Positions 23,825 to 31,621 of a DNA stretch of 31,808 nucleotides are shown in pieces. The position numbers were made by a program, and so were the translations under genes. Below the pieces are notes generated by a model. The model did no database searches. It saw only the letters and a list, made by a program, of their open reading frames with translations, and was not told the origin of the DNA. The stretch is from JBGZFC01 sp964631255 (GTDB taxonomy: Bacteria; Bacteroidota; Bacteroidia; Bacteroidales; Dysgonomonadaceae): NCBI GenBank assembly GCA_964631255.1, contig CAZVWS010000024.1, positions 1 to 31,808 on the forward strand, read 5' to 3'. Every line of letters starts with the position of its first letter. Position 1 is the stretch's first letter.

Positions 23825-24880
23825 TTATCGATTTATTTGAGCAACAATATTTTTAATCAACAAAGGAGGAATACATTCCCCAATACATTTTCTAATCAAT
23901 AATTCGGGAGTATTATAGGGAATATCCCAATCTTTTGGTAACGAGGATAATAACATTAATTCTAAGGGGGTTAAAACCCTAGCATCAGAATAAACTCCGT
24001 TTTTTAATTTTCTGCCGGGATGTACATTTAATTGGGAACTGATTGCATCATTTCGCATTGTAATCGTTGGTGCGGGTTCGTCCCATTTAATTCGTCTATA
24101 CGTCGTGTTGTAACTTTTAATTTTTTCCCCATTTGGTTTTACAGGAAAAAATATATCGTTGTCAAAAGCTGTTTGTCCTGTTGGTGTGTGCTTCATCCAT
24201 TGAACATGGTTGTCTGAATGCTTTCGGGCAAAATGCCATTTCACTTTTGATTTTTCTCCTGCTTCAATACTTGGCAAAAAGCCGATTTTATCCTCAACCG
24301 TAATTAATTTGCTGGATTTCAAAGGTTCTCCCCATTTTTTTTCTTTGCGATATAACTTTATAATAGCTCTTATTCTTCTTTGAGCAACACCATAATCGGC
24401 AGCATCATAAACATTTGTTTCTATGTAATATTCTTCGCCAAATAAACGATTTAATATTTCAGTTACTTTCAAATGTTTGCCTTGTAAAGGCAAAACTAAT
24501 TTAAAAAAAGTTGGTACATTTTCAATCAACACAAAGTCCGGTGATTTTAATTTGATGAAATCAATGATTTTAAAAATGAGATAATTTCTCTCATCATTAA
24601 GCATTTGCTCTGTGTTTCTATTTTTTCCAGCAACACTCATTCCTTGACAGGGTGGAGAAGCTATTAAAAAATCTAATTTTGCGGGGGTGTTTTTTACAAG
24701 TGTTTTAAAAACATTGTCATCTAAAATATTTCCTGCAATCATTTTAGATTTTGGATATAACGACTGATACAAATCAGCTCTTTCTTGAATCAATTCGTTA
24801 GCAGCAACAATATTTATTCCTACTTCTTCAAGAAAGGTTTCTGCTATACCCGCACTTGAAAATAATGATGCTCCTACCAT
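23825..24880 (-). CDS. DNA (cytosine-5-)-methyltransferase
   Basis: A 351-residue C5-cytosine methyltransferase with complete motifs in order: motif I SLFSSAGIAE (5-14), an unusual form where the consensus is LFAGxGG, motif IV ASPPCQGMS with catalytic C78, motif VI FVLIENVP (120-122), motif VIII YGVAQRRIR (167-169), then motif IX ITMRNDAIS and motif X IGECIPPLLIKNI. It begins 2 bases after the controller gene stop and is followed by the endonuclease after 1 base. It most likely protects one strand of the recognition site of that endonuclease, with the amino-methyltransferase protecting the other. Confidence 0.94.
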   Translation of the reverse strand: MVGASLFSSAGIAETFLEEVGINIVAANELIQERADLYQSLYPKSKMIAGNILDDNVFKTLVKNTPAKLDFLIASPPCQGMSVAGKNRNTEQMLNDERNYLIFKIIDFIKLKSPDFVLIENVPTFFKLVLPLQGKHLKVTEILNRLFGEEYYIETNVYDAADYGVAQRRIRAIIKLYRKEKKWGEPLKSSKLITVEDKIGFLPSIEAGEKSKVKWHFARKHSDNHVQWMKHTPTGQTAFDNDIFFPVKPNGEKIKSYNTTYRRIKWDEPAPTITMRNDAISSQLNVHPGRKLKNGVYSDARVLTPLELMLLSSLPKDWDIPYNTPELLIRKCIGECIPPLLIKNIVAQINR

Positions 24881-24882
24881 AA

Positions 24883-25212
24883 CTAAAAATCTAAAAAACC
24901 TTGTTTATGTTTTTTAATCCTCATGTATTTTGCTTTTTCTTCGGCAGCTATAAAAAGTGGATAATATTCTTCTTGCGAATAAATTAGCTCTGCAATTCTC
25001 TCACTTAAATATTCATGCTCTAGTTTTTTCAAATCAAGATTAAAAACATTTGACAATTTTGGTAAAATTTCAATTGGTATTTTCCTTTTCCCATTTTCAA
25101 TTTTACAAAGTGTTGATTGGTCTATATCTAATGCCGCGGCTAGTTTAGTCAACGTCAATCCCTCATCAGATCTTAATTTATGAATATATTCACCAAATGT
25201 TTCTTTTACCAT
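24883..25212 (-). CDS. XRE-family helix-turn-helix controller of the R-M operon
   Basis: A 109-residue protein from the ATG at 25212. The HTH_3 domain is FGEYIHKLRSDEGLTLTKLA - DIDQSTLCKIENGKRKIPIE, followed by a helical C-terminal tail (LSERIAELIYSQEEYYPLF...) longer than that of classic C proteins of about 80 residues. It is the first gene of the methyltransferase-endonuclease operon and is likely to autoregulate it so that methylation precedes cutting. A longer frame opening at 25251 lies upstream of the -7 element at 25241-25248 and so is not used. Two TTGNCAA heptamers just downstream of that element are candidate operator half-sites. Confidence 0.88.
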   Translation of the reverse strand: MVKETFGEYIHKLRSDEGLTLTKLAAALDIDQSTLCKIENGKRKIPIEILPKLSNVFNLDLKKLEHEYLSERIAELIYSQEEYYPLFIAAEEKAKYMRIKKHKQGFLDF

Positions 25213-25227
25213 CTTGAAATGATTATC

Positions 25228-25243
25228 TTGACAATTTTGGCAA
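25228..25243 (-). promoter_or_regulatory. Candidate operator: two TTGNCAA heptamers
   Basis: TTGACAA (25228-25234) and TTGGCAA (25237-25243), each a heptameric palindrome and spaced 9 bp centre to centre, overlap or adjoin the -7 element of the controller promoter. A second repeated word, ATCTTGA, occurs at 25211-25217 and 25225-25231. Binding by the XRE protein is inferred. Confidence 0.4.
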
Positions 25244-25271
25244 AAATACAAAATTATTATATAATTATCAA
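25241..25271 (-). promoter_or_regulatory. Promoter of the R-M operon, TTG-N20-TATTTTTG
   Basis: On the minus strand TTG (25269-25271) precedes TATTTTTG (25241-25248) by 20 bases, close to the Bacteroidetes consensus. It is divergent from the ybeY promoter. Confidence 0.65.
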
Positions 25272-25312
25272 ACGATATACATTGAAAATAAAGATTTAAG
25301 ACATCAATTTAT

Positions 25313-25320
25313 TAACTTTG
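25313..25320 (+). promoter_or_regulatory. -7 promoter element (TAACTTTG) for ybeY
   Basis: It fits TAnnTTTG, 24 bases before the ATG at 25345. The TTG at 25318, which opens the longest frame, is inside the element. Confidence 0.6.
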
Positions 25321-25344
25321 AAAAATAATTCACACTTTAATATT

Positions 25345-25770
25345 ATGGCAATTACATTTCAGGCAGAAAACATCGATTTTCCGAAAATACGGAAACGCGA
25401 TACAAAAAACTGGATTAAAAAAGTAGCCGAAAATTTCGATAAAAAAATCGGCGATATCAATTATCTCTTCTGCAACGACGAGAAAATTCTGGAAGTAAAC
25501 AATCAATATCTTTCGCACGATTTCTACACCGATATCATCACGTTTGACTATTCCGAAGGAAATAAAATATCGGGCGATATTTTCATCAGCTTAGATACGG
25601 TGCGGAGCAATTCACAAAAGTTTAATACCGATTTCTTGGAAGAATTGTATCGGGTCATCATTCACGGAATACTCCATCTGTGCGGTGTAAACGACAAATC
25701 GGACAAGGAAGAAAAGCAGATGCGATTGGCAGAAAACGACACGTTGAAGCTGCTAAATATGCCTAAATAA
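25345..25770 (+). CDS. ybeY: Endoribonuclease YbeY, rRNA maturation
   Basis: A 141-residue metalloprotein from the ATG at 25345. It has the UPF0054 order: INYLFCNDEKILEVNNQYL, THDFYTDIITFDYSE-like segment (YTDIITFDYSEG), ISGDIFISLDTV and the metal motif VIIHGILHLCGVNDKSDKEE. The motif keeps the first two zinc histidines (HGILH), but the third ligand, His in most bacteria, is replaced by the Asp of VND; I recall similar HLCGxxDKT forms in Bacteroidetes. YbeY processes the 3' end of 16S rRNA and supports ribosome quality control. It is a single-gene unit beside the EEP gene, which has its own -7 element. Confidence 0.9.
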   Translation: MAITFQAENIDFPKIRKRDTKNWIKKVAENFDKKIGDINYLFCNDEKILEVNNQYLSHDFYTDIITFDYSEGNKISGDIFISLDTVRSNSQKFNTDFLEELYRVIIHGILHLCGVNDKSDKEEKQMRLAENDTLKLLNMPK

Positions 25771-25791
25771 GTTACATCGAAACAACAAGAT

Positions 25792-25799
25792 TACTTTTG
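25792..25799 (+). promoter_or_regulatory. -7 promoter element (TACTTTTG) for the EEP-family gene
   Basis: It fits TAnnTTTG, 36 bases before the ATG at 25836. The TTG at 25797 that opens the longest frame overlaps it. No clear -33 element. Confidence 0.55.
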
Positions 25800-25835
25800 G
25801 AAACATACATTTGTAAATTACAAACAACTATCGCT

Positions 25836-26786
25836 ATGGCTGTACCATTTTCATTCATGTTCTATAATACCGAAAATTTCTACGACACCGTCGATGACCC
25901 TGCTACCATGGACGATGAGTTTACGCCTCATGGCAGTTTGAAATGGACAGAAGAGCGTTTCAATGACAAAGTACGGAAGTTTACAAATGTAGTAAAAAAC
26001 ATCGTCAAACCGCAAACTCCTGACATTATCGGCATGGCCGAAATTGAAAATAAGAACGTAGTTATGAGCATTCTGGATGACTTGAATTCCGAAGGAGCTG
26101 ACAATTATAGTTTTGTACATTACGATAGTCCGGATGAGCGAGGCGCGGATGTAGCAATGATTTATAATCCTCAGTCTTTTATTGTGCTGGAATCGAATCC
26201 GATCTTGGTGCATTTGCCCGGAATAGAAGACAGAACACGCGATATTCTACACGTGAAAGGACGCACAATGACCGACGTTACATTACACATATTTATCGTT
26301 CATTTTCCGTCTCGCCGCGAAGGTACGGAACGCTCTGAACGTCGGCGTTATTTTGTTGCAAGCGAATTACACAACGCCGTTTACAAGATTTTGAGCGAAA
26401 ATCCCGAAGAAAATATTGTAATTATGGGTGATTTCAACGATACGCCCGACGACAACAGTATAGACGAAGTTTTGGGTGCACAAAAGAGTTTCGAAAGCAT
26501 CTCTCAACTGAAATTATATAACTTGATGTACCCCAGACATAAACGAGGAATCGGGTCAACCTACCACAAAAAATGGTTGCTGTTCGACCAATTTATCGTT
26601 TCGGGCAACGTTTTACTTTCGGACAAAATAGATTGTAAACCGGAATATGCTGATGTTTTCAACCCGCCTTATCTTATTCATTTTGACCGAAAAGGACGTG
26701 CAAACACCAACAGGACTTATCGGGGAAAATACACCGGCGGTTATAGCGACCACTTACCTATATTTCTGAAAATAGGGCTATTATAA
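25836..26786 (+). CDS. Endonuclease/exonuclease/phosphatase (EEP) family protein
   Basis: A 316-residue cytosolic protein from the ATG at 25836 with no signal peptide. EEP catalytic motifs are present: FYNTENFYDTVDDP (Asn and Glu), IGMAEIENKNV (metal Glu), VHFPSRREGTERSERRRY, VIMGDFNDTPDD (Asp-Asn) and the terminal GGYSDHLPIFL (SDH). The fold is that of DNase I/AP endonuclease/inositol phosphatases; the substrate is unknown and no localisation signal helps. It is the type commonly annotated as endonuclease in Bacteroidetes. Upstream ybeY and downstream mnmG each have separate -7 elements, so it seems monocistronic. Confidence 0.86.
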   Translation: MAVPFSFMFYNTENFYDTVDDPATMDDEFTPHGSLKWTEERFNDKVRKFTNVVKNIVKPQTPDIIGMAEIENKNVVMSILDDLNSEGADNYSFVHYDSPDERGADVAMIYNPQSFIVLESNPILVHLPGIEDRTRDILHVKGRTMTDVTLHIFIVHFPSRREGTERSERRRYFVASELHNAVYKILSENPEENIVIMGDFNDTPDDNSIDEVLGAQKSFESISQLKLYNLMYPRHKRGIGSTYHKKWLLFDQFIVSGNVLLSDKIDCKPEYADVFNPPYLIHFDRKGRANTNRTYRGKYTGGYSDHLPIFLKIGLL

Positions 26787-26850
26787 AACATCTTTATTTT
26801 TCTTATTGGCTATTAACATATAGAAATGTGCGTAACGTTTTCTTTTTTAG

Positions 26851-26858
26851 TATATTTG
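26851..26858 (+). promoter_or_regulatory. -7 promoter element (TATATTTG) for mnmG
   Basis: Fits TAnnTTTG, 19 bases before the ATG at 26878. No convincing -33. It probably drives mnmG and perhaps the genes downstream. Confidence 0.6.
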
Positions 26859-26877
26859 CATCCGCAAAAAATATCCG

Positions 26878-28752
26878 ATGAATTTTAGTTACGACATTAT
26901 AGTAGTTGGCGCAGGGCATGCCGGATGTGAAGCAGCAGTCGCTGCCGCGAATTTGGGTTCAAAAACATTGCTCATCACAATGGACATGAACAAAATCGCG
27001 CAAATGAGCTGCAACCCAGCCGTTGGCGGCATTGCCAAAGGGCAAATTGTGCGCGAAATTGACGCTTTAGGTGGCCAAATGGGTATCGTAAGCGACAAAA
27101 CCGCCATACAATTCCGAATGCTTAACCGATCCAAAGGTCCCGCCATGTGGAGTCCGCGCGTGCAAAGCGACCGTGCAAAATTCATTGATACATGGCGCAA
27201 CATCATCGAAAATACCCCTAATCTCTATATGTGGCAGGATACCGTTACGAACCTCTCTTTCGAAAATGGAGCGGTTACCGGCGGCAAAACCCGTATGGGG
27301 GTTGAGTTCTCGGCAAAATCTGTAATTCTTACTAATGGCACTTTCCTGAATGGATTGATTCACGTAGGAAAAGTGCAGATTGGTGGTGGTCGCGTGGCTG
27401 AACCGGCATCTTTTGGCATGACCGAACAACTGCAGGACATCGGCTTCAAAACTGACAGAATGAAGACCGGAACACCGGTAAGAATTGACGGCAGAAGTGT
27501 TGATTTTTCATTGATGGAAGAACAACCCGGGGACGAAGATTTCCACAAATTTTCCTATTTACCCAACGTAAACAGAGAACTAAAACAGCGCAGTTGCTGG
27601 ATTACCTACACATCGGAAGAGGTACACGACTCCTTGCGTGAAGGATTGGACGACTCACCGCTTTATAACGGACAAATACAGAGCATCGGTCCGCGATATT
27701 GCCCAAGCATCGAGACAAAAATCGTTACGTTTTCCGACAAAACCAGCCACCAACTTTTCCTGGAACCCGAAGGCCAAACTACCCATGAATATTATCTCAA
27801 CGGGTTCTCTTCGTCCCTACCTTTGCAAACGCAATTGTCGGCTTTGCAAAAAGTCCCGGCCTTCAGAAATGTACATATTTTCCGCCCTGGATACGCCATC
27901 GAATACGACTTTTTCGACCCGCGACAACTCTCGGCTACACTCGAAACCAAACTTGTCAAGAACCTGTTTTTTGCCGGTCAAATAAACGGAACCACGGGCT
28001 ACGAAGAGGCCGGCGGGCAAGGATTGATTGCGGGAATCAACGCGCACATCAATTGCCATGGCGGAACGCCATTTACGCTACGCAGAGACGAGGCATATAT
28101 CGGCGTACTGATTGATGATTTGATTACAAAAGGCGTGGATGAACCGTACCGGATGTTTACATCGCGTGCCGAATACCGCATCTTGCTCCGGCAGGATAAT
28201 GCCGACGAACGTCTCACAAGAAAGGCGTACGACCTAGGACTTGCGACAGCCGAAAGGAAAAATCTGCTGGAAGAGAAAGAAAAGGAAGTCCAAAAAATCA
28301 TTGATTTCGTAAGCAATTTCTCAATAAAAGCCGACCGGATTAATCCGTTTTTGGAGAACCTGGGTACTGCCCCACTCCGCCACGGTGTGAAGTTAATCGA
28401 TCTTCTTACCCGGCCGCATATCGATTTACAGGTAATGGCTCAAGAAGTAACCCCACTGAAAGAGCTTCTATCAGACCTCGAAAACCGCAGCGAAGAAATT
28501 ATCGAATCGGCCGATATTAAAGTAAAATACGAAGGTTACATCAAGCGAGAAAAACTGATGGCCGACAAAATAAACCGCTTAGAAGACATCAAAATCAAAG
28601 ACAAATTTAACTATAACGGTATACAATCTTTATCGACGGAAGCACGGCAAAAACTTACAAAAATAAACCCCGAAACCATTGCACAGGCAAGCCGCATACC
28701 CGGTGTTTCGCCCAACGACATATCGGTTTTGCTCGTCCTCCTCGGAAGATAA
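26878..28752 (+). CDS. mnmG: tRNA uridine-5-carboxymethylaminomethyl modification enzyme MnmG (GidA)
   Basis: A 624-residue FAD protein that, with MnmE, modifies the wobble uridine (U34) of certain tRNAs. FAD-binding VVGAGHAGCEAAVAAA is at the N-terminus. CNPAVGGIAKGQIVREIDAL, MKTGTPVRIDGRS, GYEEAGGQGLIAGINAH and RMFTSRAEYRILLRQDNAD are family signatures, and the tRNA-binding helical C-terminal region (about 470-624) is complete. Length is normal. The stop is followed by a perfect parS site at 28761-28776, before apt. In many bacteria mnmG lies near the replication origin with the partition genes; no parA or parB is in this window. Confidence 0.97.
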   Translation: MNFSYDIIVVGAGHAGCEAAVAAANLGSKTLLITMDMNKIAQMSCNPAVGGIAKGQIVREIDALGGQMGIVSDKTAIQFRMLNRSKGPAMWSPRVQSDRAKFIDTWRNIIENTPNLYMWQDTVTNLSFENGAVTGGKTRMGVEFSAKSVILTNGTFLNGLIHVGKVQIGGGRVAEPASFGMTEQLQDIGFKTDRMKTGTPVRIDGRSVDFSLMEEQPGDEDFHKFSYLPNVNRELKQRSCWITYTSEEVHDSLREGLDDSPLYNGQIQSIGPRYCPSIETKIVTFSDKTSHQLFLEPEGQTTHEYYLNGFSSSLPLQTQLSALQKVPAFRNVHIFRPGYAIEYDFFDPRQLSATLETKLVKNLFFAGQINGTTGYEEAGGQGLIAGINAHINCHGGTPFTLRRDEAYIGVLIDDLITKGVDEPYRMFTSRAEYRILLRQDNADERLTRKAYDLGLATAERKNLLEEKEKEVQKIIDFVSNFSIKADRINPFLENLGTAPLRHGVKLIDLLTRPHIDLQVMAQEVTPLKELLSDLENRSEEIIESADIKVKYEGYIKREKLMADKINRLEDIKIKDKFNYNGIQSLSTEARQKLTKINPETIAQASRIPGVSPNDISVLLVLLGR

Positions 28753-28760
28753 ATTACAAA

Positions 28761-28776
28761 TGTTTCACGTGGAACA
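28761..28776 (-). promoter_or_regulatory. parS: parS centromere-like site (perfect 16-bp match)
   Basis: TGTTTCACGTGGAACA on the plus strand is the reverse complement of TGTTCCACGTGAAACA, a canonical bacterial parS site bound by ParB. It is in the short gap between mnmG and apt. The match is exact, so ParB binding is likely, though no parB is in the window. Confidence 0.85.
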
Positions 28777-28810
28777 TTTGGCAAAAAAAGCAAATTTATA
28801 AATATACAAT

Positions 28811-29341
28811 ATGAGCATTGAAACATTAACTTCAGCAGTACGCAACATTCCCGATTTCCCGATTCCCGGAATTCAGTTCAAAGATATTACCACACTCTTT
28901 CAATCGCCACAACACCTAAAAGAGTTGTCGGACATTCTTTACGAAAGATACAAAGACAAAGGAATTTCCAAAGTTGTAGGTATTGAGTCACGTGGCTTTT
29001 TCATGGGTCCTGAACTTGCAATCAGATTAAATGCCGGATTTGTTCCGATCCGCAAACCGGGAAAACTTCCTTATAAAGTGATTGAGCAAACCTACACCAA
29101 AGAGTATGGCGAGGATACGATTCAAATTCACGAAGACGCTTTGACTGAAAACGACATTGTTCTTATTCATGACGATTTACTGGCAACAGGAGGAACAATG
29201 GTGGCAGCTCACAAATTGGTGAAAAAACTTGGTGTAAAAAAAATATACATTAACTTCCTCATTGAACTGGAAGAGCTCGGCGGAAGAGAGTTGTTTCCTG
29301 ACGATGTTGAAGTTAATACGATATTGAAGTTCGAAATATAA
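28811..29341 (+). CDS. apt: Adenine phosphoribosyltransferase
   Basis: A 176-residue purine salvage enzyme making AMP from adenine and PRPP. Motifs: VRNIPDFPIPGIQFKDITT, VVGIESRGFFMGPELA, IRKPGKLPYKVIEQTYTKEYG and the PRPP-binding loop VLIHDDLLATGGTMVAA. Length is normal. It starts 35 bases after the parS site and no -7 element is seen before it, so it may be read from mnmG or from an unrecognised promoter. The uvrC gene follows after a short gap. Confidence 0.96.
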   Translation: MSIETLTSAVRNIPDFPIPGIQFKDITTLFQSPQHLKELSDILYERYKDKGISKVVGIESRGFFMGPELAIRLNAGFVPIRKPGKLPYKVIEQTYTKEYGEDTIQIHEDALTENDIVLIHDDLLATGGTMVAAHKLVKKLGVKKIYINFLIELEELGGRELFPDDVEVNTILKFEI

Positions 29342-29345
29342 ATTA

Positions 29346-31142
29346 ATGACACAAGAAATATCCGATACACTCAAAATACTACCTCAGAGTCCCGGCTGTT
29401 ACCAATTTATTGATGAAAAAAACAAGGTAATTTACGTTGGTAAGGCCAAGAATCTGAAAAAGCGTGTATCGTCTTATTTCAACAAATACCAGGAAAACGT
29501 TAAAACTCGGATATTAGTCAGAAATATCCGTCAAATAAAATACATTGTTGTAAATTCGGAAGAGGATACGTTTTTACTGGAAAACAATCTTATCAAAGAA
29601 TTACGTCCGCGTTATAACGTGATGTTGAAGGACGACAAAACGTATCCTTCCATCGTTGTGAAAAACGAATATTTTCCTCGTGTTTTCAAAACAAGAAATA
29701 TCGTGAAAGATGGCTCGAAATATTTCGGGCCATACACTTCTGTTTTGTCGGTAAACGCGCTAATCGATATTTTTAGAAAACTATACAAAGTTCGCACTTG
29801 CCGATTAAATTTAACGCCCGAAAACATCAGTGCCGGAAAATTTAAAGTCTGTCTGGAATACCACATAAAAAGATGTGAGGGACCTTGCGAAGGTCTGCAA
29901 ACATTGGAAAATTACAACAAAAACATCGCTGAAATCACCGAAATTCTGAAAGGAAACGTGCCGATCGTGGAGAAACAGATTCAGGAAGAGATGCAAAATT
30001 TTGCCGAAGAATTGCGTTTTGAAGAAGCACAGCAACTGAAAGAAAAATTAATGCTCATTCGCAACTTCCGGGAGAAATCGCAAGTTGTGAGCAACATCAA
30101 TTATAATCTGGATGTTTTTGGATACGCCGATGACGAAAGTGCGGCATACATCAATTATTTTCACGTAGTGAATGGGGCGGTTAACCAGGCTTACACTTTT
30201 GAATATAAAAAGAAATTGGACGAAACGCCGGAAGAGCTTTTGGGTTTGGGTATCGTAGAAATGCGTCAGCGATTCGAAAGCCAATCTAAAGAAATAATTG
30301 TACCGTTTATTCCGGATTTAAAACTGACCGATGTTACTTTTTCCATTCCGCAACGTGGCGACAAAAAGAAATTGTTGGAACTTTCGGAGAAAAACGTGAA
30401 GCAGTTTAAAATAGATAAATTGAAAAAAGCGGAGATGTTGAATCCCGACCAACGAGCCATCCGGATTTTAACAACCATGCAAAAAGATTTGCGTTTGAAA
30501 GAAATTCCGTGGCATATCGAGTGTTTCGACAATTCCAATATTCAAGGTACAAATCCGGTGGCGGCGTGCGTGGTTTTCAAAAAAGCAAAACCATCCAAAA
30601 AAGATTATCGCCACTTCAATATTAAAACCGTTGTAGGTCCCGATGATTATGCATCGATGCGAGAAATTGTTGAAAGACGCTACTCACGATTGCTTAACGA
30701 AGGTGAAAACTTGCCGCAACTTATTGTAGTTGACGGAGGTAAAGGACAGTTACACGCTGCTGTGGATTCGTTGCAGAAAATTGGATTATACGGAAAAATT
30801 GCCGTTATCGGTATCGCGGAGCGATTGGAAGAGATTTTTTACCCCGAAGACTCTATTCCGCTTTACATCGACAAAAATTCTGAAACGTTAAAACTCATTC
30901 AACATCTTCGCGACGAAGCGCATCGTTTTGGTTTAACATTTCATCGAAACAAACGAAGCAAAGCACAAGTTTCGTCCGAATTGGATTCCATCAAGGGAGT
31001 TGGCAAGGAAACCAAAAAGAAACTCCTCTCCCACTTCAAAAGTATCAAACGAATAAAAGAAGCCAACGATGACGAAATAATCTCGGTAATAGGAAAAAGC
31101 AAAGGACAAATAATCATCGACTATTTCAAAGAGAAAAAATAA
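29346..31142 (+). CDS. uvrC: Excinuclease ABC subunit C (UvrC)
   Basis: A 598-residue nucleotide excision repair nuclease. The N-terminal GIY-YIG domain is intact (PGCYQFIDEKNKVIYVGKAK). The UVR/UvrB-binding helix is EEMQNFAEELRFEEAQQLKE. The C-terminal RNase H-like nuclease has ECFDNSNIQGTNPVAACVVF, DDYASMREIVERRYSR and LIVVDGGKGQLHAA. The helix-hairpin-helix tail is LDSIKGVGKETKKKLLSHF. Both catalytic domains are complete. It starts 4 bases after apt and ends directly at dtd. Confidence 0.97.
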   Translation: MTQEISDTLKILPQSPGCYQFIDEKNKVIYVGKAKNLKKRVSSYFNKYQENVKTRILVRNIRQIKYIVVNSEEDTFLLENNLIKELRPRYNVMLKDDKTYPSIVVKNEYFPRVFKTRNIVKDGSKYFGPYTSVLSVNALIDIFRKLYKVRTCRLNLTPENISAGKFKVCLEYHIKRCEGPCEGLQTLENYNKNIAEITEILKGNVPIVEKQIQEEMQNFAEELRFEEAQQLKEKLMLIRNFREKSQVVSNINYNLDVFGYADDESAAYINYFHVVNGAVNQAYTFEYKKKLDETPEELLGLGIVEMRQRFESQSKEIIVPFIPDLKLTDVTFSIPQRGDKKKLLELSEKNVKQFKIDKLKKAEMLNPDQRAIRILTTMQKDLRLKEIPWHIECFDNSNIQGTNPVAACVVFKKAKPSKKDYRHFNIKTVVGPDDYASMREIVERRYSRLLNEGENLPQLIVVDGGKGQLHAAVDSLQKIGLYGKIAVIGIAERLEEIFYPEDSIPLYIDKNSETLKLIQHLRDEAHRFGLTFHRNKRSKAQVSSELDSIKGVGKETKKKLLSHFKSIKRIKEANDDEIISVIGKSKGQIIIDYFKEKK

Positions 31143-31595
31143 ATGCGACTACTCATTCAACGTGTTTCACAAGCATCGGTTACAATCGGCAACCAAGTAA
31201 AAAGCAGTATTGGAAAAGGAATGCTCCTGTTGGTCGGTATAGAAGAAGCCGACAACGAGCAAGATATCGAATTCTTGTGCAAAAAAACCATTAATTTGCG
31301 TATATTTGACGATGAAAATGGCGTGATGAACAAATCGGTCTTGGAAACCGGCGGAGAAATTCTTGTGGTTTCGCAATTCACATTGCACGCCAGCACCAAA
31401 AAGGGCAACCGACCATCGTATATTCGCGCGGCAAAGCCCGAAATTTCGGTGCCTTTGTATGAGCAATTTTGTCGGCAGCTCTCCCACTCTCTCGGCAAAG
31501 AAGTGAAAACCGGAGAATTTGGTGCAGATATGAAAGTTGCTCTCATCAACGATGGACCGGTAACTATTTGGATAGATTCAAAAGTGAAAGAATAA
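31143..31595 (+). CDS. dtd: D-aminoacyl-tRNA deacylase
   Basis: A 150-residue enzyme that removes D-amino acids from mischarged tRNA. Family motifs are MRLLIQRVSQASVTIGNQV, SQFTLHASTKKGNRPSYIRA and the terminal INDGPVTIWIDS (Gly-Pro motif). Length is normal. The ATG immediately follows the uvrC stop codon, so the two are co-transcribed and likely coupled. A MazG-like gene follows, in keeping with a quality-control operon. Confidence 0.97.
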   Translation: MRLLIQRVSQASVTIGNQVKSSIGKGMLLLVGIEEADNEQDIEFLCKKTINLRIFDDENGVMNKSVLETGGEILVVSQFTLHASTKKGNRPSYIRAAKPEISVPLYEQFCRQLSHSLGKEVKTGEFGADMKVALINDGPVTIWIDSKVKE

Positions 31596-31621
31596 CATCC
31601 AATGCTAAAGATTGATTTTCT

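Noticed and set aside
26247..26262. Another CACGTG-containing sequence in the EEP gene, considered as parS
   Set aside because: Only the central core matches; four outer positions differ from the parS consensus.
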